Source: Streptomyces sp. NBC_00247
Lineage (GTDB): Bacteria; Actinomycetota; Actinomycetes; Streptomycetales; Streptomycetaceae
Reading direction: 5' to 3'
Assembly (NCBI RefSeq): GCF_036188265.1
Contig: NZ_CP108093.1
Span: forward strand, 5,795,001 to 5,859,000
Length of the DNA stretch: 64,000 bases
Below, in pieces: positions 38,871-47,920 of the stretch (positions are counted from its first letter, which is position 1; every line of letters starts with the position of its first letter). Made by a program: the position numbers and the translations under genes. Under the pieces are notes generated by a model that ran no database searches, was not told the DNA's origin, and saw only the letters and a program-made list of their open reading frames with translations.

Positions 38871-39077
38871 AACCCCGCAACGGCTTCCCCGCGGCTGCCG
38901 CGGGCTCGGTATCGTCGATGTCCCGCTGATCCGCGCCCGGGGACTCGACGTCGAGGGGGCCATGTCCCGGGTGGTCCGGATGCTCGCCCCCAATCGAGAC
39001 CGGCCTTCCCCGGGAGCGGATGCCAGCACGTCTGCCCCGGCGCCACCGCCGCCCTCCGCAAGGACATCGCCCAGTGA
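38871..39077 (+). pseudogene. aroH: Decayed aroH-type chorismate mutase, 3' fragment
   Basis: Three successive frames reconstruct the C-terminal half of a monofunctional AroH chorismate mutase: FPAAAA at 38885-38902, then GLGIVDVPLI, DVEGAMSRVVRMLAPN from 38902, then QHVCPGATAALRKDIAQ ending at TGA 39075-39077. Family members read FPAAAAR-LGIVDVPL, EGAMPRVVRVL and HVYLGATAALRKDIAQ in a single frame. At least two frameshifts separate the pieces and the first half, including the active-site Arg region, is missing or unrecognisable. The old stop still overlaps the tyrA GTG. The gene cannot make a functional enzyme. Confidence 0.8.
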
Positions 39078-40159
39078 GAACCGCGCTCGTCATCGGTACC
39101 GGACTGGTCGGCACCTCCGCCGCCCTCGCCCTGGCCGGCCGTGGCATCCACGTCCACCTCGCCGACCACGACCCCGAGTCCGCCCGCACCGCCGCGGCGC
39201 TCGGGGCCGGTACCGAGGCGCCGCCCGAGGGTCCGGTGGACCTCGCCGTCGTCGCCGTACCGCCCGCGCACACCGCGTCGGTGCTGGCCGGCGCCATGCG
39301 CGACGGCGTCGCCCGGGGCTACCTCGACGTGGCGAGCGTCAAGGGCGGCCCCCGCCGGGAGCTGGAGGCGCTGGGGATCGACCTGACCCCGTACATCGGT
39401 ACCCACCCGATGGCCGGCAAGGAGCGCTCCGGGCCCCTCGCCGCCACCGGGGACCTCTTCGAGGGCCGCCCCTGGGTCCTCACCCCGACCCGGGACACCG
39501 ACACGGAGGTGCTCAACCTCGCCCTGGAGCTGGTCGCGGTCTGCAAGGCCGTCCCCGTGGTGATGGACGCCGACGCGCACGACCGGGCCGTCGCCCTGGT
39601 CTCGCACACCCCGCAGCTGATCTCCTCGATGGTCGCCGCCCGGCTGGAGGAGGCCGACGAGACCGCGGTACGCCTGTGCGGGCAGGGCATCCGCGACGTC
39701 ACCCGGATCGCCGCCTCCGACCCCCGGATGTGGGTGGAGATCCTCTCCGCCAACCCCGGACCCGTCGCCGACGTGCTCGCCGGCATCGCCACCGACCTCG
39801 ACGAGACGGTGCGGGCCCTGCGGAGCCTCCAGTCCGCCGACGAGGAGAAGCGCCGTACGGGCACGGAGGGCATCGAGGACGTACTCCGACGCGGCAACGC
39901 CGGCCGGGTCCGGGTCCCCGGCAAGCACGGCGCGGGCCCCGCCTCGTACGAGATCGTCGCCGTCCTGATCAGCGACCGCCCCGGCGAACTGGCCCGGATC
40001 TTCGCGGACGCCGGACGGGCCGGGGTGAACATCGAGGACGTCCGGATCGAGCACGCCACCGGCCAGCAGGCGGGCCTGGTCCAGCTCATGGTCGAGCCCA
40101 GCGCCGCCGCGGCGCTCGGCTCCGCCCTCACCGAGCGAGGCTGGTCGCTCAGGCCCTGA
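39074..40159 (+). CDS. tyrA: Prephenate dehydrogenase
   Basis: 361 residues from GTG 39074, whose first bases overlap the relic aroH stop codon. The Rossmann motif VIGTGLVGTSAALALAGRG opens the protein with Asp (HLADHDPE) selecting NAD; the active-site THPMAGKERSG is near 115, and HDRAVALVSHTPQL near 170. A C-terminal ACT domain (VAVLISDRPGELARIFADAG, from about 295) suggests tyrosine feedback. It converts prephenate to 4-hydroxyphenylpyruvate. Because the adjacent chorismate mutase is dead, prephenate must come from another mutase in the genome. No ribosome binding site of its own is seen, a scar of lost translational coupling. Confidence 0.95.
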   Translation: MRTALVIGTGLVGTSAALALAGRGIHVHLADHDPESARTAAALGAGTEAPPEGPVDLAVVAVPPAHTASVLAGAMRDGVARGYLDVASVKGGPRRELEALGIDLTPYIGTHPMAGKERSGPLAATGDLFEGRPWVLTPTRDTDTEVLNLALELVAVCKAVPVVMDADAHDRAVALVSHTPQLISSMVAARLEEADETAVRLCGQGIRDVTRIAASDPRMWVEILSANPGPVADVLAGIATDLDETVRALRSLQSADEEKRRTGTEGIEDVLRRGNAGRVRVPGKHGAGPASYEIVAVLISDRPGELARIFADAGRAGVNIEDVRIEHATGQQAGLVQLMVEPSAAAALGSALTERGWSLRP

Positions 40160-40311
40160 GAGCACCGCCCGGTACGGGGTCCCGGCACCCCGCCCCGTAC
40201 CGGGTGCGTCCGAACGGGGTACAGGTGTGTCCCCGGCACTCGGTAACCTTGTCCGAGGCCGTCCTGCGGCCCGCCCGTCCCGCCCCGTGTACCAGGAAGG
40301 TGCCCACCGCC

Positions 40312-40995
40312 GTGGAAACCGCAAGCTCCGCAGTGATCGTCGCCATCGACGGCCCCTCCGGCACCGGCAAGTCGAGCACCTCCAAGGCCGTCGCCGCCGA
40401 GCTCGGCCTGAGCTACCTGGACACCGGCGCCCAGTACCGGGCCATCACCTGGTGGATGCTGACCAACGACGTCGACATCGCCGACGCGTCGGCCGTCGCG
40501 AACGCCGCCGCCAAGCCCGTGATCGTCTCCGGCACCGACCCGTCCGCCCCGACGATCACCGTCGACGGCGAGGACGCCTCCGGGCCGATCCGTACCCAGG
40601 AGGTCACCGCCGGCGTCAGCGCCGTCAGCGCGGTCCCCGAGGTGCGCGCCCTGATCACGGAGCTCCAGCGCTCCATCGCCGCGGGCGCGGGAGCGGGCAT
40701 CGTCGTGGAAGGCCGGGACATCGGCACCACCGTGCTGCCCGACGCCGACCTCAAAATCTTCCTCACCGCTTCGGCGGAGGCCCGCGCGGCCCGCCGCAGC
40801 GGTGAGCTGAAGGGCGCGGACGTCGCCGCCACCAAGGAAGCCCTGATCAAGCGGGACGCGGCCGACTCCGGCCGTAAGACCTCCCCGCTCGCCAAGGCCG
40901 ACGACGCCGTCGAGGTCGACACCACCGAACTGACGCTGGAGCAGGTCATCGAGTGCGTCGTCACCCTCGTCGAGGAGAAGCGGGCCGCGAAGTGA
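40312..40995 (+). CDS. cmk: Cytidylate kinase
   Basis: 227 residues from GTG 40312 with AGGAAGG eleven bases upstream (GTG 40300 is too close to it). P-loop [16 protein letters not shown] near residue 15, [20 protein letters not shown] next, and the CMP-binding [21 protein letters not shown] near 135 are intact. It phosphorylates CMP and dCMP. Its TGA overlaps the plsC GTG, and the order tyrA-cmk-plsC-der is the familiar actinobacterial one. Confidence 0.96.
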   Translation: METASSAVIVAIDGPSGTGKSSTSKAVAAELGLSYLDTGAQYRAITWWMLTNDVDIADASAVANAAAKPVIVSGTDPSAPTITVDGEDASGPIRTQEVTAGVSAVSAVPEVRALITELQRSIAAGAGAGIVVEGRDIGTTVLPDADLKIFLTASAEARAARRSGELKGADVAATKEALIKRDAADSGRKTSPLAKADDAVEVDTTELTLEQVIECVVTLVEEKRAAK

Positions 40996-41660
40996 CGGAT
41001 GCCACTTCCGCGCCCTCGCCGCGCGGAGCGGCCGTCGGGCGCGGCATCGGCATCGGGCTGATGTACGGGCTGTGGAAGCCCCGGGTTCTGGGTGCCTGGC
41101 GGGTTCCGGCCGCCGGACCCGTCATACTCGCGGTGAACCACTCGCACTACATCGACGGACCGATGCTGATGGGTACCGCGCCCCGGCCGGTGCACTTCTT
41201 GATCAAGAAAGAGGCGTTCGTCGGCCCCCTCGACCCGTTCCTGCGCGGAATCGGGCAGCTGAAGGTGGACCGTACGACCGCCGACCGCGCCGCCGTCACC
41301 CGGGCGCTCGGTGTCCTGGCGGACGGCGGGGCACTCGGGATCTTTCCCGAGGGCACGCGGGGCGAGGGCGACTTCGCCTCGCTGCGGGCCGGACTCGCGT
41401 ACTTCGCCCTGCGCGGCGCGGCGCCGATCGTCCCCGTGGCGGTCCTGGGAAGCACGGAGGCCCGGGGACGGTTGATATCCGCGTTGCCTCCGCTGCGCAG
41501 CCGGGTGGACGTGGTCTTCGGCGACGCGTTCGACGCGGGCGACGGCAGCGGGCGCCGGACCCGCACGGCCCTGGACGAGGCCACCACGCGCATCCAGCGG
41601 AAGCTGGCCGCGCACCTGGAAGACGCCAGGCGCCTCACCGGGCGTCCGGTCAAGACCTGA
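40992..41660 (+). CDS. plsC: 1-acyl-sn-glycerol-3-phosphate acyltransferase
   Basis: 222 residues from GTG 40992 overlapping cmk's stop. The acyltransferase catalytic motif [10 protein letters not shown] (H-x4-D) is near residue 44 and the glycerophosphate-binding [11 protein letters not shown] near 118. One hydrophobic stretch (GPVILAVN) suggests peripheral membrane association. It acylates lysophosphatidic acid to phosphatidic acid. Confidence 0.92.
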   Translation: MTDATSAPSPRGAAVGRGIGIGLMYGLWKPRVLGAWRVPAAGPVILAVNHSHYIDGPMLMGTAPRPVHFLIKKEAFVGPLDPFLRGIGQLKVDRTTADRAAVTRALGVLADGGALGIFPEGTRGEGDFASLRAGLAYFALRGAAPIVPVAVLGSTEARGRLISALPPLRSRVDVVFGDAFDAGDGSGRRTRTALDEATTRIQRKLAAHLEDARRLTGRPVKT

Positions 41661-41716
41661 GTAGTGAGCCGCGTCACCGCGGCCCATCGATGATGACGTA
41701 CAGAGGAACGGACTTC

Positions 41717-43189
41717 ATGAACGACCAGATTCACTCCGACGGCTCGGACCACGAGCACGGAGCACTTGGCGATGCCGAGTACGCGGAGTTCATGGAGCTC
41801 GCCGCGCAGGAAGGCTTCGACGCCGAGGAGATCGAGGGTGCCCTCGACGAGGCCGGAGCGGGCCCGCTGCCCGTTCTCGCCGTCGTCGGACGACCCAACG
41901 TCGGCAAGTCGACGCTGGTGAACCGCATCATCGGCCGCCGCGAGGCAGTCGTCCAGGACAAGCCCGGCGTCACCCGTGACCGCGTCACGTACGAAGCCGA
42001 GTGGGCCGGACGCCGCTTCAAGGTCGTCGACACCGGCGGCTGGGAGCAGGACGTGCTGGGGCTGGACGCCTCCGTCGCCGCCCAGGCGGAGTACGCCATC
42101 GAGACCGCCGACGCGGTCGTCTTCGTGGTCGACTCCACGGTCGGCGCCACCGACACCGACGAGGCCGTCGTCAAGCTGCTGCGCCGGGCCGGCAAGCCCG
42201 TCGTGCTCTGCGCCAACAAGGTCGACGGCCAGAGCGGCGAGGCCGACGCCACCTCCCTCTGGTCCCTCGGTCTCGGCGAGCCCCACCCGGTCTCCTCGCT
42301 GCACGGCCGCGGCACCGGCGACATGCTGGACGCCGTCCTCGAAGCCCTGCCCGACGCCCCGGCCCAGCGCTTCGGCGGCACCCCGCTCGGCGGCCCGCGC
42401 CGCATCGCGCTCATCGGCCGCCCGAACGTCGGCAAGTCCTCGCTGCTGAACAAGGTCGCCGGCGAGGACCGCGTCGTCGTCAACGAGCTCGCGGGCACCA
42501 CCCGCGACCCGGTCGACGAGCTGATCAACCTCGGCGGCATCACCTGGAAGTTCATCGACACGGCCGGTATCCGCCGCCGCGTCCACCTCCAGGAAGGCGC
42601 GGACTACTACGCCTCGCTGCGTACCGCCGCCGCGCTGGAAAAGGCCGAGGTCGCCGTCATCCTGATCGACTCCAGCGAGTCCATCAGCGTCCAGGACCAG
42701 CGCATCGTCACCATGGCCGTGGACGCCGGACGCGCGATCGTCGTCGCGTTCAACAAGTGGGACACCCTCGACGAGGAGCGCCGCTACTACCTGGAGCGCG
42801 AGATCGAGACGGAGCTCGCGCAGATCGCCTGGGCCCCCCGTGTCAACGTCTCCGCGATGACCGGCCGGCACATGGAGAAGCTGGTACCGGCGATCGAGAC
42901 GGCCATCGAGGGCTGGGAGACCCGCATCCCCACCGGCCGGCTGAACGCCTTCCTCGGTGAGATCGTCGCCGCCCACCCGCACCCGGTCCGGGGCGGAAAG
43001 CAGCCCCGCATCCTCTTCGGCACCCAGGCGGGCACCAAGCCGCCGCGGTTCGTCCTCTTCGCCTCCGGCTTCCTGGAGCACGGCTACCGCCGCTTCGTGG
43101 AGCGCCGTCTGCGCGAGGAGTTCGGCTTCGAGGGCACCCCGATCCACATGTCGGTGCGGGTCCGCGAGAAGCGCGGCCGCAACAAGTAG
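41717..43189 (+). CDS. der: Ribosome biogenesis GTPase Der (EngA)
   Basis: 490 residues from ATG 41717, with AGAGGA nine bases upstream; ATG 41690 is also in frame but lacks one. Acidic N-terminal 50 residues precede two tandem GTPase domains: GRPNVGKST / DTGGWEQD / NKVD and GRPNVGKSS / DTAGIRRR / NKWD, then a KH-like C-terminal domain (from about 390) with [11 protein letters not shown]. It is required for 50S subunit assembly. Its terminator hairpin has been split by an IS30-family element. Confidence 0.97.
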   Translation: MNDQIHSDGSDHEHGALGDAEYAEFMELAAQEGFDAEEIEGALDEAGAGPLPVLAVVGRPNVGKSTLVNRIIGRREAVVQDKPGVTRDRVTYEAEWAGRRFKVVDTGGWEQDVLGLDASVAAQAEYAIETADAVVFVVDSTVGATDTDEAVVKLLRRAGKPVVLCANKVDGQSGEADATSLWSLGLGEPHPVSSLHGRGTGDMLDAVLEALPDAPAQRFGGTPLGGPRRIALIGRPNVGKSSLLNKVAGEDRVVVNELAGTTRDPVDELINLGGITWKFIDTAGIRRRVHLQEGADYYASLRTAAALEKAEVAVILIDSSESISVQDQRIVTMAVDAGRAIVVAFNKWDTLDEERRYYLEREIETELAQIAWAPRVNVSAMTGRHMEKLVPAIETAIEGWETRIPTGRLNAFLGEIVAAHPHPVRGGKQPRILFGTQAGTKPPRFVLFASGFLEHGYRRFVERRLREEFGFEGTPIHMSVRVREKRGRNK

Positions 43190-43242
43190 CGCACGGACCG
43201 GTGCGTGAACCACCGGTACACGACGGAGCCCCGGACGCTCGG

Positions 43243-44720
43243 GGCGGGTTCTATTGATCCCCGCAACACCCTGGAGTTCAGGGAGTTGCGGGGATCGTGG
43301 ATTTCGAGGTGCTGAGGACGAGGTTCTTCGAGGCGTTGGTCAGGACGGACGGCAGTATCACTGCCGCGGCCCGTGCGGTCGGAGTGAACCGCAACACGGC
43401 GTACGGGTGGGCGCGGCAGGCCGGAGTCCGTGGTCGCGGAAAGCCTCACAGGCCCGGGCACCCGGGTCGGGCGGAGTACGAGCGGCTGCGGGCGGCGGGA
43501 GTCCGGCGTCGTGAGGCCGCCGCGCGGGCCGGCGTCCATGAGCGCACCGCCGAGGACTGGGACCGCGGTATCCGGCAGATCGGCCACTCGCGCCTGCACC
43601 CCGACGGGCGCCGCATCGACTACAAGACCGGTGTGACCACCCCCACCGGCGCTACCGCTTCGGAGTCCTCCTCCCTCGCAGCGGTCGAGGCCGAGCTGCA
43701 CCCCAGGTTCCTCACGGTGACCGAGCGGGAGCTGATCGCCGACATGCGCCGTGAAGGCCACTCGCTGCGCGCGATCGGACGGGCACTGGGCCGGTCGGCC
43801 TCCACGGTCAAGCGCGAGATCGACGGCCGGTCGGTCGATGGCCTCTACCGGCCGCACCGGGCCCAGCGGGCATGGGCGAGGAGCAGGTCACGCCCCAAGG
43901 ACTCCAAGCTTGCCCAGGACGGACCGCTGCGCGAGTACGTCGCAGGCAAGCTGCAGGAACAGTGGTCGCCCGAGCAGATCTGTCACGCTCTGGACATGGA
44001 GTTCCCCCACGACGAGAGCATGCGGGTGAGTCCGGAGACGGTCTACCAGGCCATCTACATCCAGGCCCGTGGCGGACTGCGTCGCGAGGTCGCACTCGCC
44101 CTGCGCACCGGACGCACCCGCCGCAAGCCGCATCGCAGTCCTGAGCAGCGCACCCGCCGCTTCGTCGACGAGATGGTGATGATCTCCGAACGGCCACCGG
44201 AGGTGGAAGACCGGGCGATTCCCGGGCACTGGGAAGGCGACCTGATCGTCGGCACTCGCAGCGAGAGCGCGATCGTGACCCTGGTCGAGCGCTCCACCCG
44301 CTACGTCCTGCTCGGGCACCTGCCCGGCGGGCACACCGCCGAGGAGGTCCGCGACGTGCTGGTGCCCTTGATCCAGACCCTGCCCGCCCACCTGCGCGGC
44401 TCGCTGACCTGGGACCAGGGCTGCGAGATGGCCGCGCACAAGCCGTTCACCATGGCCACCGGGGTGCCGGTCTACTTCTGCGACCCGCACTCGCCCTGGC
44501 AGCGCGGATCGAACGAGAACACCAACGGCCTGCTGCGGCAGTACTTCCCCAAAGGCACCGACCTGTCCGTGCACAGCCCCGAAGACCTCGAACACGTCGC
44601 CCAGAAACTCAACCGCCGACCACGCAAAACGCTCGGCTGGAAAACACCAGCCGAGCGCCTGCGTGATCTGCTGACAGCCGCGTAAGCCATCAGGTGTTGC
44701 GAGGACCCCCAGAATCCGCC
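43243..44720 (+). mobile_element. IS30-family insertion sequence
   Basis: About 1.48 kb. Terminal inverted repeats of 28 bp (22 identities) at 43243-43270 and 44693-44720 share TCC-CGCAACACC and outer GGCGG-TTCT. It contains one transposase gene filling nearly all of it. The outermost 5 bp may belong to the target rather than the element, so the ends could be 43249 and 44714. No clear 2-3 bp target duplication is seen with either choice. It is inserted between the arms of the der terminator repeat. Confidence 0.9.
43297..44685 (+). CDS. IS30-family transposase
   Basis: 462 residues from GTG 43297. N-terminal helix-turn-helix (GSITAAARAVGVNRNTAYGW) and a second one (REGHSLRAIGRALGRSASTVKREI, around 155-180) recognise the ends. 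The DDE catalytic domain follows with Asp in GHWEGDLIVGTRS, Asp in LTWDQGCEMAAH and Glu in WQRGSNENTNGLLRQYFPKG, all intact, so it looks active. The C-terminal NRRPRKTLGWKTPAE is diagnostic of IS30. Codon use is GC-rich like the host. Confidence 0.95.
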   Translation: MDFEVLRTRFFEALVRTDGSITAAARAVGVNRNTAYGWARQAGVRGRGKPHRPGHPGRAEYERLRAAGVRRREAAARAGVHERTAEDWDRGIRQIGHSRLHPDGRRIDYKTGVTTPTGATASESSSLAAVEAELHPRFLTVTERELIADMRREGHSLRAIGRALGRSASTVKREIDGRSVDGLYRPHRAQRAWARSRSRPKDSKLAQDGPLREYVAGKLQEQWSPEQICHALDMEFPHDESMRVSPETVYQAIYIQARGGLRREVALALRTGRTRRKPHRSPEQRTRRFVDEMVMISERPPEVEDRAIPGHWEGDLIVGTRSESAIVTLVERSTRYVLLGHLPGGHTAEEVRDVLVPLIQTLPAHLRGSLTWDQGCEMAAHKPFTMATGVPVYFCDPHSPWQRGSNENTNGLLRQYFPKGTDLSVHSPEDLEHVAQKLNRRPRKTLGWKTPAERLRDLLTAA

Positions 44721-44865
44721 TCTCCCCTGGTCGGGGAGGGAGGCGTCCGGGGCTCCGTCGTGTACCGGGACCGGGTAACGGGGACCGCGCAGGATGTTCG
44801 GACCGCGCGGGACGTTCACGAGCGGGCCGGCCCGGCGATGCGGCGGCGGTCCGAGCGGCGGCTCC

Positions 44866-45237
44866 TCAGGGCTCCCGCGAGCCCGGGGGCAAGGCCGCGG
44901 GCTGCGGGCGCCCGGCGTGCCGGCCCACCCGCTGCCAGGCGCCGGCCGCGCCCATGCCGCCGCCGCTCTGGGCGGCCGTACGCCCCTGCTGCGCGGCGGC
45001 AGCGGCGTGCCCGAGGCTTCCCGGGCGTCCGACGAGTCTGCCCGGACTCGTGAAGTTCAGGAAGCTCAGACTCTCCTCGCCGCTGCGGTCACCCGGAAGC
45101 GCCCGGAACGACCGCAGATATTCGGAGTACAGCGCGTCGTAGATCGGGGTGGGCGATGAGCCCCCCGGGAGGTCCCTGGAGGGACGCATGCCGGGGATCG
45201 GACTCAGATGCTGGCGGGGCGGGTCGTATGAGTGCAC
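44866..45237 (-). CDS. Conserved hypothetical protein
   Basis: About 123 residues. The recognisable core is PTPIYDALYSEYLRSFRALP near residue 34 followed by GDRSGEESLSFLNF; the rest is Gly/Ala/Arg-rich and ends in a basic, Pro-rich tail (RVGRHAGRPQPAALPPG). GTG 45237 is given as start because the HSYDPPRQH segment is well formed, but no ribosome binding site is visible, and an ATG inside is possible. It follows the 260-residue gene in the same direction. Proteins with the YDALYSEYLRSFRALPGDR core occur in streptomycetes near this locus, by recollection; function unknown. Confidence 0.66.
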   Translation of the reverse strand: MHSYDPPRQHLSPIPGMRPSRDLPGGSSPTPIYDALYSEYLRSFRALPGDRSGEESLSFLNFTSPGRLVGRPGSLGHAAAAAQQGRTAAQSGGGMGAAGAWQRVGRHAGRPQPAALPPGSREP

Positions 45238-45326
45238 ATGAGGGCCAACGACCCCGGCCTCCGTCGGATGCGGCCCCGAGGGAGAAATCGCCACGCGGCC
45301 CGGGTCCGGGGGAGGGGTGGACACGA

Positions 45327-46109
45327 TCAGGTGCCGGCCAGCGGCATCGAGGCGGCGACGAGCAGACCGTTGACCGCCGCCTTGTCCAGCGCGTCCCTCA
45401 GCAGGTCCTCCCGGGGCTGCTGGCCGATCGAGCCCGCCGGGGCGGCGAAGACCAGCACCTGCTGCGACCGGTTGACCGCGGCCCGCCACCCGTCGGTGAC
45501 CTGGAGCGGCTGGTGCGCCTGCCACCAGGCGACGGGGGTACCGCCGCCGGAGCCCGGCTGCAGCACCGCGTGCAGCCGGCCCACGGCCAGCAGCACCGAC
45601 CAGCCGGGCAGCGGCCCGGGCAGCCGGTCGAGGTCGTAGGACTGGCGGAAGCCCTGCTCCCGGAGCAGCTGGAGGAACTCGTCGCCCCCGCTGCCGTCGG
45701 TGCCGGGCCGGGCGATCGGGCCGGTCGGCTCGACCACCAGGGCCGGGCGGAGATCGTCCTCGATGAGGACGAGTCCGCTGGTGACGCCGAGGACGGCCTG
45801 TTCGGGCATGGGACCCTCCGGATCTTGCGGCTCGCTGCCGGTGATACTGCGCACCGCGCCCTGGAGCTGGTCCTCCGCGACACGCACGACCTGGGACGGG
45901 ATGCACGAGGCGTGCGCGAAGGCCAGTACGGCCGTCTCGTCGCCCACGAACAGCACGGTGCTGGTGCGTTCCTGCTCGGAGTCGCCGGGGGTGCGGCAGG
46001 AGGTGCAGTCGTAGCTGCCCGGGGCGTTGTCGCCGACGAGCAGCCGGTCTGCTTCGGCGTCGCCGATTTCGGCGCGTACGTCCTCGCTGACGTCGAGCAT
46101 GCGCGGCAC
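45327..46109 (-). CDS. Conserved hypothetical protein
   Basis: 260 residues from GTG 46109 with AGGAG six bases upstream. A zinc-ribbon-like SYDCTSCRTPGD segment near 33 has a CxxC pair, followed by TVLFVGDETAVLAFAHASC and VVRVAEDQL. The second half has GLVLIEDDLRPALVVEPTGP and FRQSYDLDRLPGPLPGWSVLL, looking like a ligand or SseB-type fold, but I do not recognise a named domain. No signal peptide. The preserved order beside der in this lineage suggests a housekeeping or developmental role; none is proven. Confidence 0.75.
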   Translation of the reverse strand: MPRMLDVSEDVRAEIGDAEADRLLVGDNAPGSYDCTSCRTPGDSEQERTSTVLFVGDETAVLAFAHASCIPSQVVRVAEDQLQGAVRSITGSEPQDPEGPMPEQAVLGVTSGLVLIEDDLRPALVVEPTGPIARPGTDGSGGDEFLQLLREQGFRQSYDLDRLPGPLPGWSVLLAVGRLHAVLQPGSGGGTPVAWWQAHQPLQVTDGWRAAVNRSQQVLVFAAPAGSIGQQPREDLLRDALDKAAVNGLLVAASMPLAGT

Positions 46110-46567
46110 GGGTCGCTCCTAGGAGTCGGTGCGTGGCCGGGCGGGTCCCGGCTCATGCAAGAACAACGGACGATCCGTCGCCCGGGTCACGCCCTCGGGC
46201 CCACCGATACGGCGGCACCCGGGCTCGCAGGGTGCCCGGGCCGGGCGGCCGGGTCCGCCGGCCGGGCGAGGAGCGGGACCGGGATTCCGGGCTCCGTGCC
46301 CGGTCGGCCCCCGTCGCGGGGTGCCGGCACCCCCGATTCACGCGTGCGTGACCGGGGTGCCGGCAGGGGCCTTCCGGTCCGTCGCGCGTACAGCATCGGG
46401 GGCAGCGTCCGTACGATCGACGACGGTGCGCCCGCCCGTCCGGTCCGTCAGGAGGTCCGGACGGGACCGGTCCACCGGCCGCTCCCGGGAGGACTCTGCT
46501 TCCGCGCTTCCGTCCCCGGGGCACTCGCGGACCGGAGGTGTCCGCGAGTGCTGGCAGACTCCCCGGC
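46110..46567. other. Divergent intergenic region with repeated GGGGTGCCGGCA elements
   Basis: 458 bp without a supported gene between the 260-residue gene and the WYL regulator. GGGGTGCCGGCACCCC (46318-46333) is a perfect 16-bp palindrome, and GGGGTGCCGGCA recurs at 46354-46365, 36 bp on. The regulator-proximal end has its own inverted repeat, listed separately. Confidence 0.6.
46521..46560 (+). promoter_or_regulatory. 12-7-12 inverted repeat and -10 of the WYL regulator
   Basis: GCACTCGCGGAC and its exact complement GTCCGCGAGTGC are separated by CGGAGGT (46521-46551). CAGACT at 46555-46560, close to TAGRNT, is seven bases before the ATG, so transcription would start at or next to the start codon and the message would be leaderless. 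The repeat covers the -35 region, an ideal place for autorepression or activation. Confidence 0.68.
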
Positions 46568-47551
46568 ATGTTGGAGACCTCGGCACGACTGCTGCGCCTG
46601 CTCTCGCTCCTCCAGGCCCACCGCGACTGGAGCGGACACCAGCTGGCCGAACGCCTCGGCGTCACCCCGCGGACCGTACGGCGCGACGTCGACAAACTGC
46701 GCGAGCTCGGCTACCCCGTCCACGCCAGCCCGGGTACGGGCGGCGGCTACCAGCTCGGTGCCGGGGCGGCGCTGCCCCCGCTGCTGCTGGACGACGACGA
46801 GGCCGTGGCGGTGGTGGTCGGGCTGCGCACGGCCGCGGGCAACGGGGTCGAGGGCATCGGCGAGACCTCGGTCCGCGCCCTCGCCAAGGTCGAGCAGGTG
46901 CTGCCGGACCGGCTGAGCCGCCGGGTCGGCGCGCTGAGCGCCTTCACGGTGCCCATGGTGCGTGGGCCCGGGCCGGAGGGGAGCGCCGTCGACCCCGGCC
47001 TGCTGACCGAGCTCGCGGGCGCCTGCAGGGACTGCCGACGGCTCCGGTTCAGCTATCGGGACCACGGGGGTTCCGAGTCCCGCAGGCACGCGGAACCGCA
47101 CCGGCTGGTGTGCGCGGAGCGCCGCTGGTACCTGGTCGCCTGGGACGTGGAGCGGGAGGACTGGCGCACCTTCCGGGCCGACCGGATCACGCCGACCCCT
47201 CCGCACGGTTCCCGCTTCACGCCCCGCCCGCCTCCGGCGGAGGACCTGGCCGCCTACGTCTCGCGGGGCGTCTCGACCGCCGTCTACCCGGTCCGGGGGG
47301 TGGTCCGGCTGATGGTCTCGGCGGAGGAGGCGGCCGCCAGGATCAGCCCGTCCGCAGGCGTACTGGAGGCCGTCGACGCGGGTAGCTGTCTGCTCACCGC
47401 GGGAGCGGCGAGCCTGGACGCACTGGTTGTCCACGTGCTGATGGCGGGGTTCGAGTTCGCGGTCGTGGAGCCGCCCGAGCTCACCGGGCGCATCCTGGCC
47501 GCCCGCGATCTGCTGACCTCGGCGTTGCGCAGGGCGGGGCATTCCGCATAG
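46568..47551 (+). CDS. YafY/WYL-domain transcriptional regulator
   Basis: 327 residues from ATG 46568, which has no ribosome binding site and probably starts a leaderless message. N-terminal winged helix (residues 5-60): LLRLLSLLQAHRDWSGHQLA then RLGVTPRTVRRDVDKLRELG and the wing PGTGGGYQLG. The WYL domain (about 155-230) includes LRFSYRDHGG, EPHRLVCAERRWYLVAWDVE and WRTFRADRI; the C-terminal extension follows. WYL domains bind nucleic acid or nucleotides. No target gene is apparent beside it; the strong inverted repeat at its own promoter suggests autoregulation. Confidence 0.9.
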   Translation: MLETSARLLRLLSLLQAHRDWSGHQLAERLGVTPRTVRRDVDKLRELGYPVHASPGTGGGYQLGAGAALPPLLLDDDEAVAVVVGLRTAAGNGVEGIGETSVRALAKVEQVLPDRLSRRVGALSAFTVPMVRGPGPEGSAVDPGLLTELAGACRDCRRLRFSYRDHGGSESRRHAEPHRLVCAERRWYLVAWDVEREDWRTFRADRITPTPPHGSRFTPRPPPAEDLAAYVSRGVSTAVYPVRGVVRLMVSAEEAAARISPSAGVLEAVDAGSCLLTAGAASLDALVVHVLMAGFEFAVVEPPELTGRILAARDLLTSALRRAGHSA

Positions 47552-47920
47552 TGGACGCGCCGGGAGGATGTGAGGGATTGGTGTGGGCGGGTAAGTCCGA
47601 CATAAGGGCGAGTGAATTCCGGGCGGCTTCCTCATGTCCGTGAAAATGCGGAAGAAGTACGGGGCCGGGCCTTCCTCCGGGACCCGCGCACAATTCCCCG
47701 GTCCTGTCGACGGGTGTGGCGGCGGCCGCCCGCATTCCCTTTTCGCTTCGTCGGACGACTTGTTCGAGTTAATTGTTCGACCGGAATGCGGATGTGGATC
47801 TTGTGACACAAGTGTGACCGATGCCGCACCCGCAGGGGGCCCGGGAGCGGGGGTTCCGCACGGATTCCGGCGCGGTCGGACCCTGCCCGGGGGTGCCCCG
47901 CACGCTCTACGGTGGAAGGT
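47552..47920. other. Intergenic region after WYL regulator
   Basis: 369 bp with lower GC than its surroundings. It has TGTTCGA repeated at 47761 and 47774 (13-bp spacing) and a palindrome CTTGTG-A-CACAAG at 47800-47812. These would suit a regulator of the downstream small gene. No convincing ORF. Confidence 0.5.

Larger units (their letters stand above)
43213..44768. repeat. Split 26-bp perfect inverted repeat (disrupted der terminator)
   Basis: CCGGTACACGACGGAGCCCC and the next six bases at 43213-43238 are the exact reverse complement of 44743-44768. They would form a 26-bp stem just after der; an IS30-family element now lies between the arms. Intact, this would be a strong bidirectional terminator. 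A smaller hairpin (GCCTCTCCCC / GGGGAGGGAGGC) remains beside the right arm at 44718-44744. Confidence 0.9.

Noticed and set aside
40953-41100. Possible tRNA genes in the inter-operon gaps
   Set aside because: No CCA-preceded acceptor stems, T-loops (GTTCRA) or anticodon arms could be assembled in any gap of the window.
46153-46695. A 180-codon minus-strand ORF crossing the WYL promoter
   Set aside because: It runs into the start of the regulator, has no motif and would overlap the operator-like repeat.
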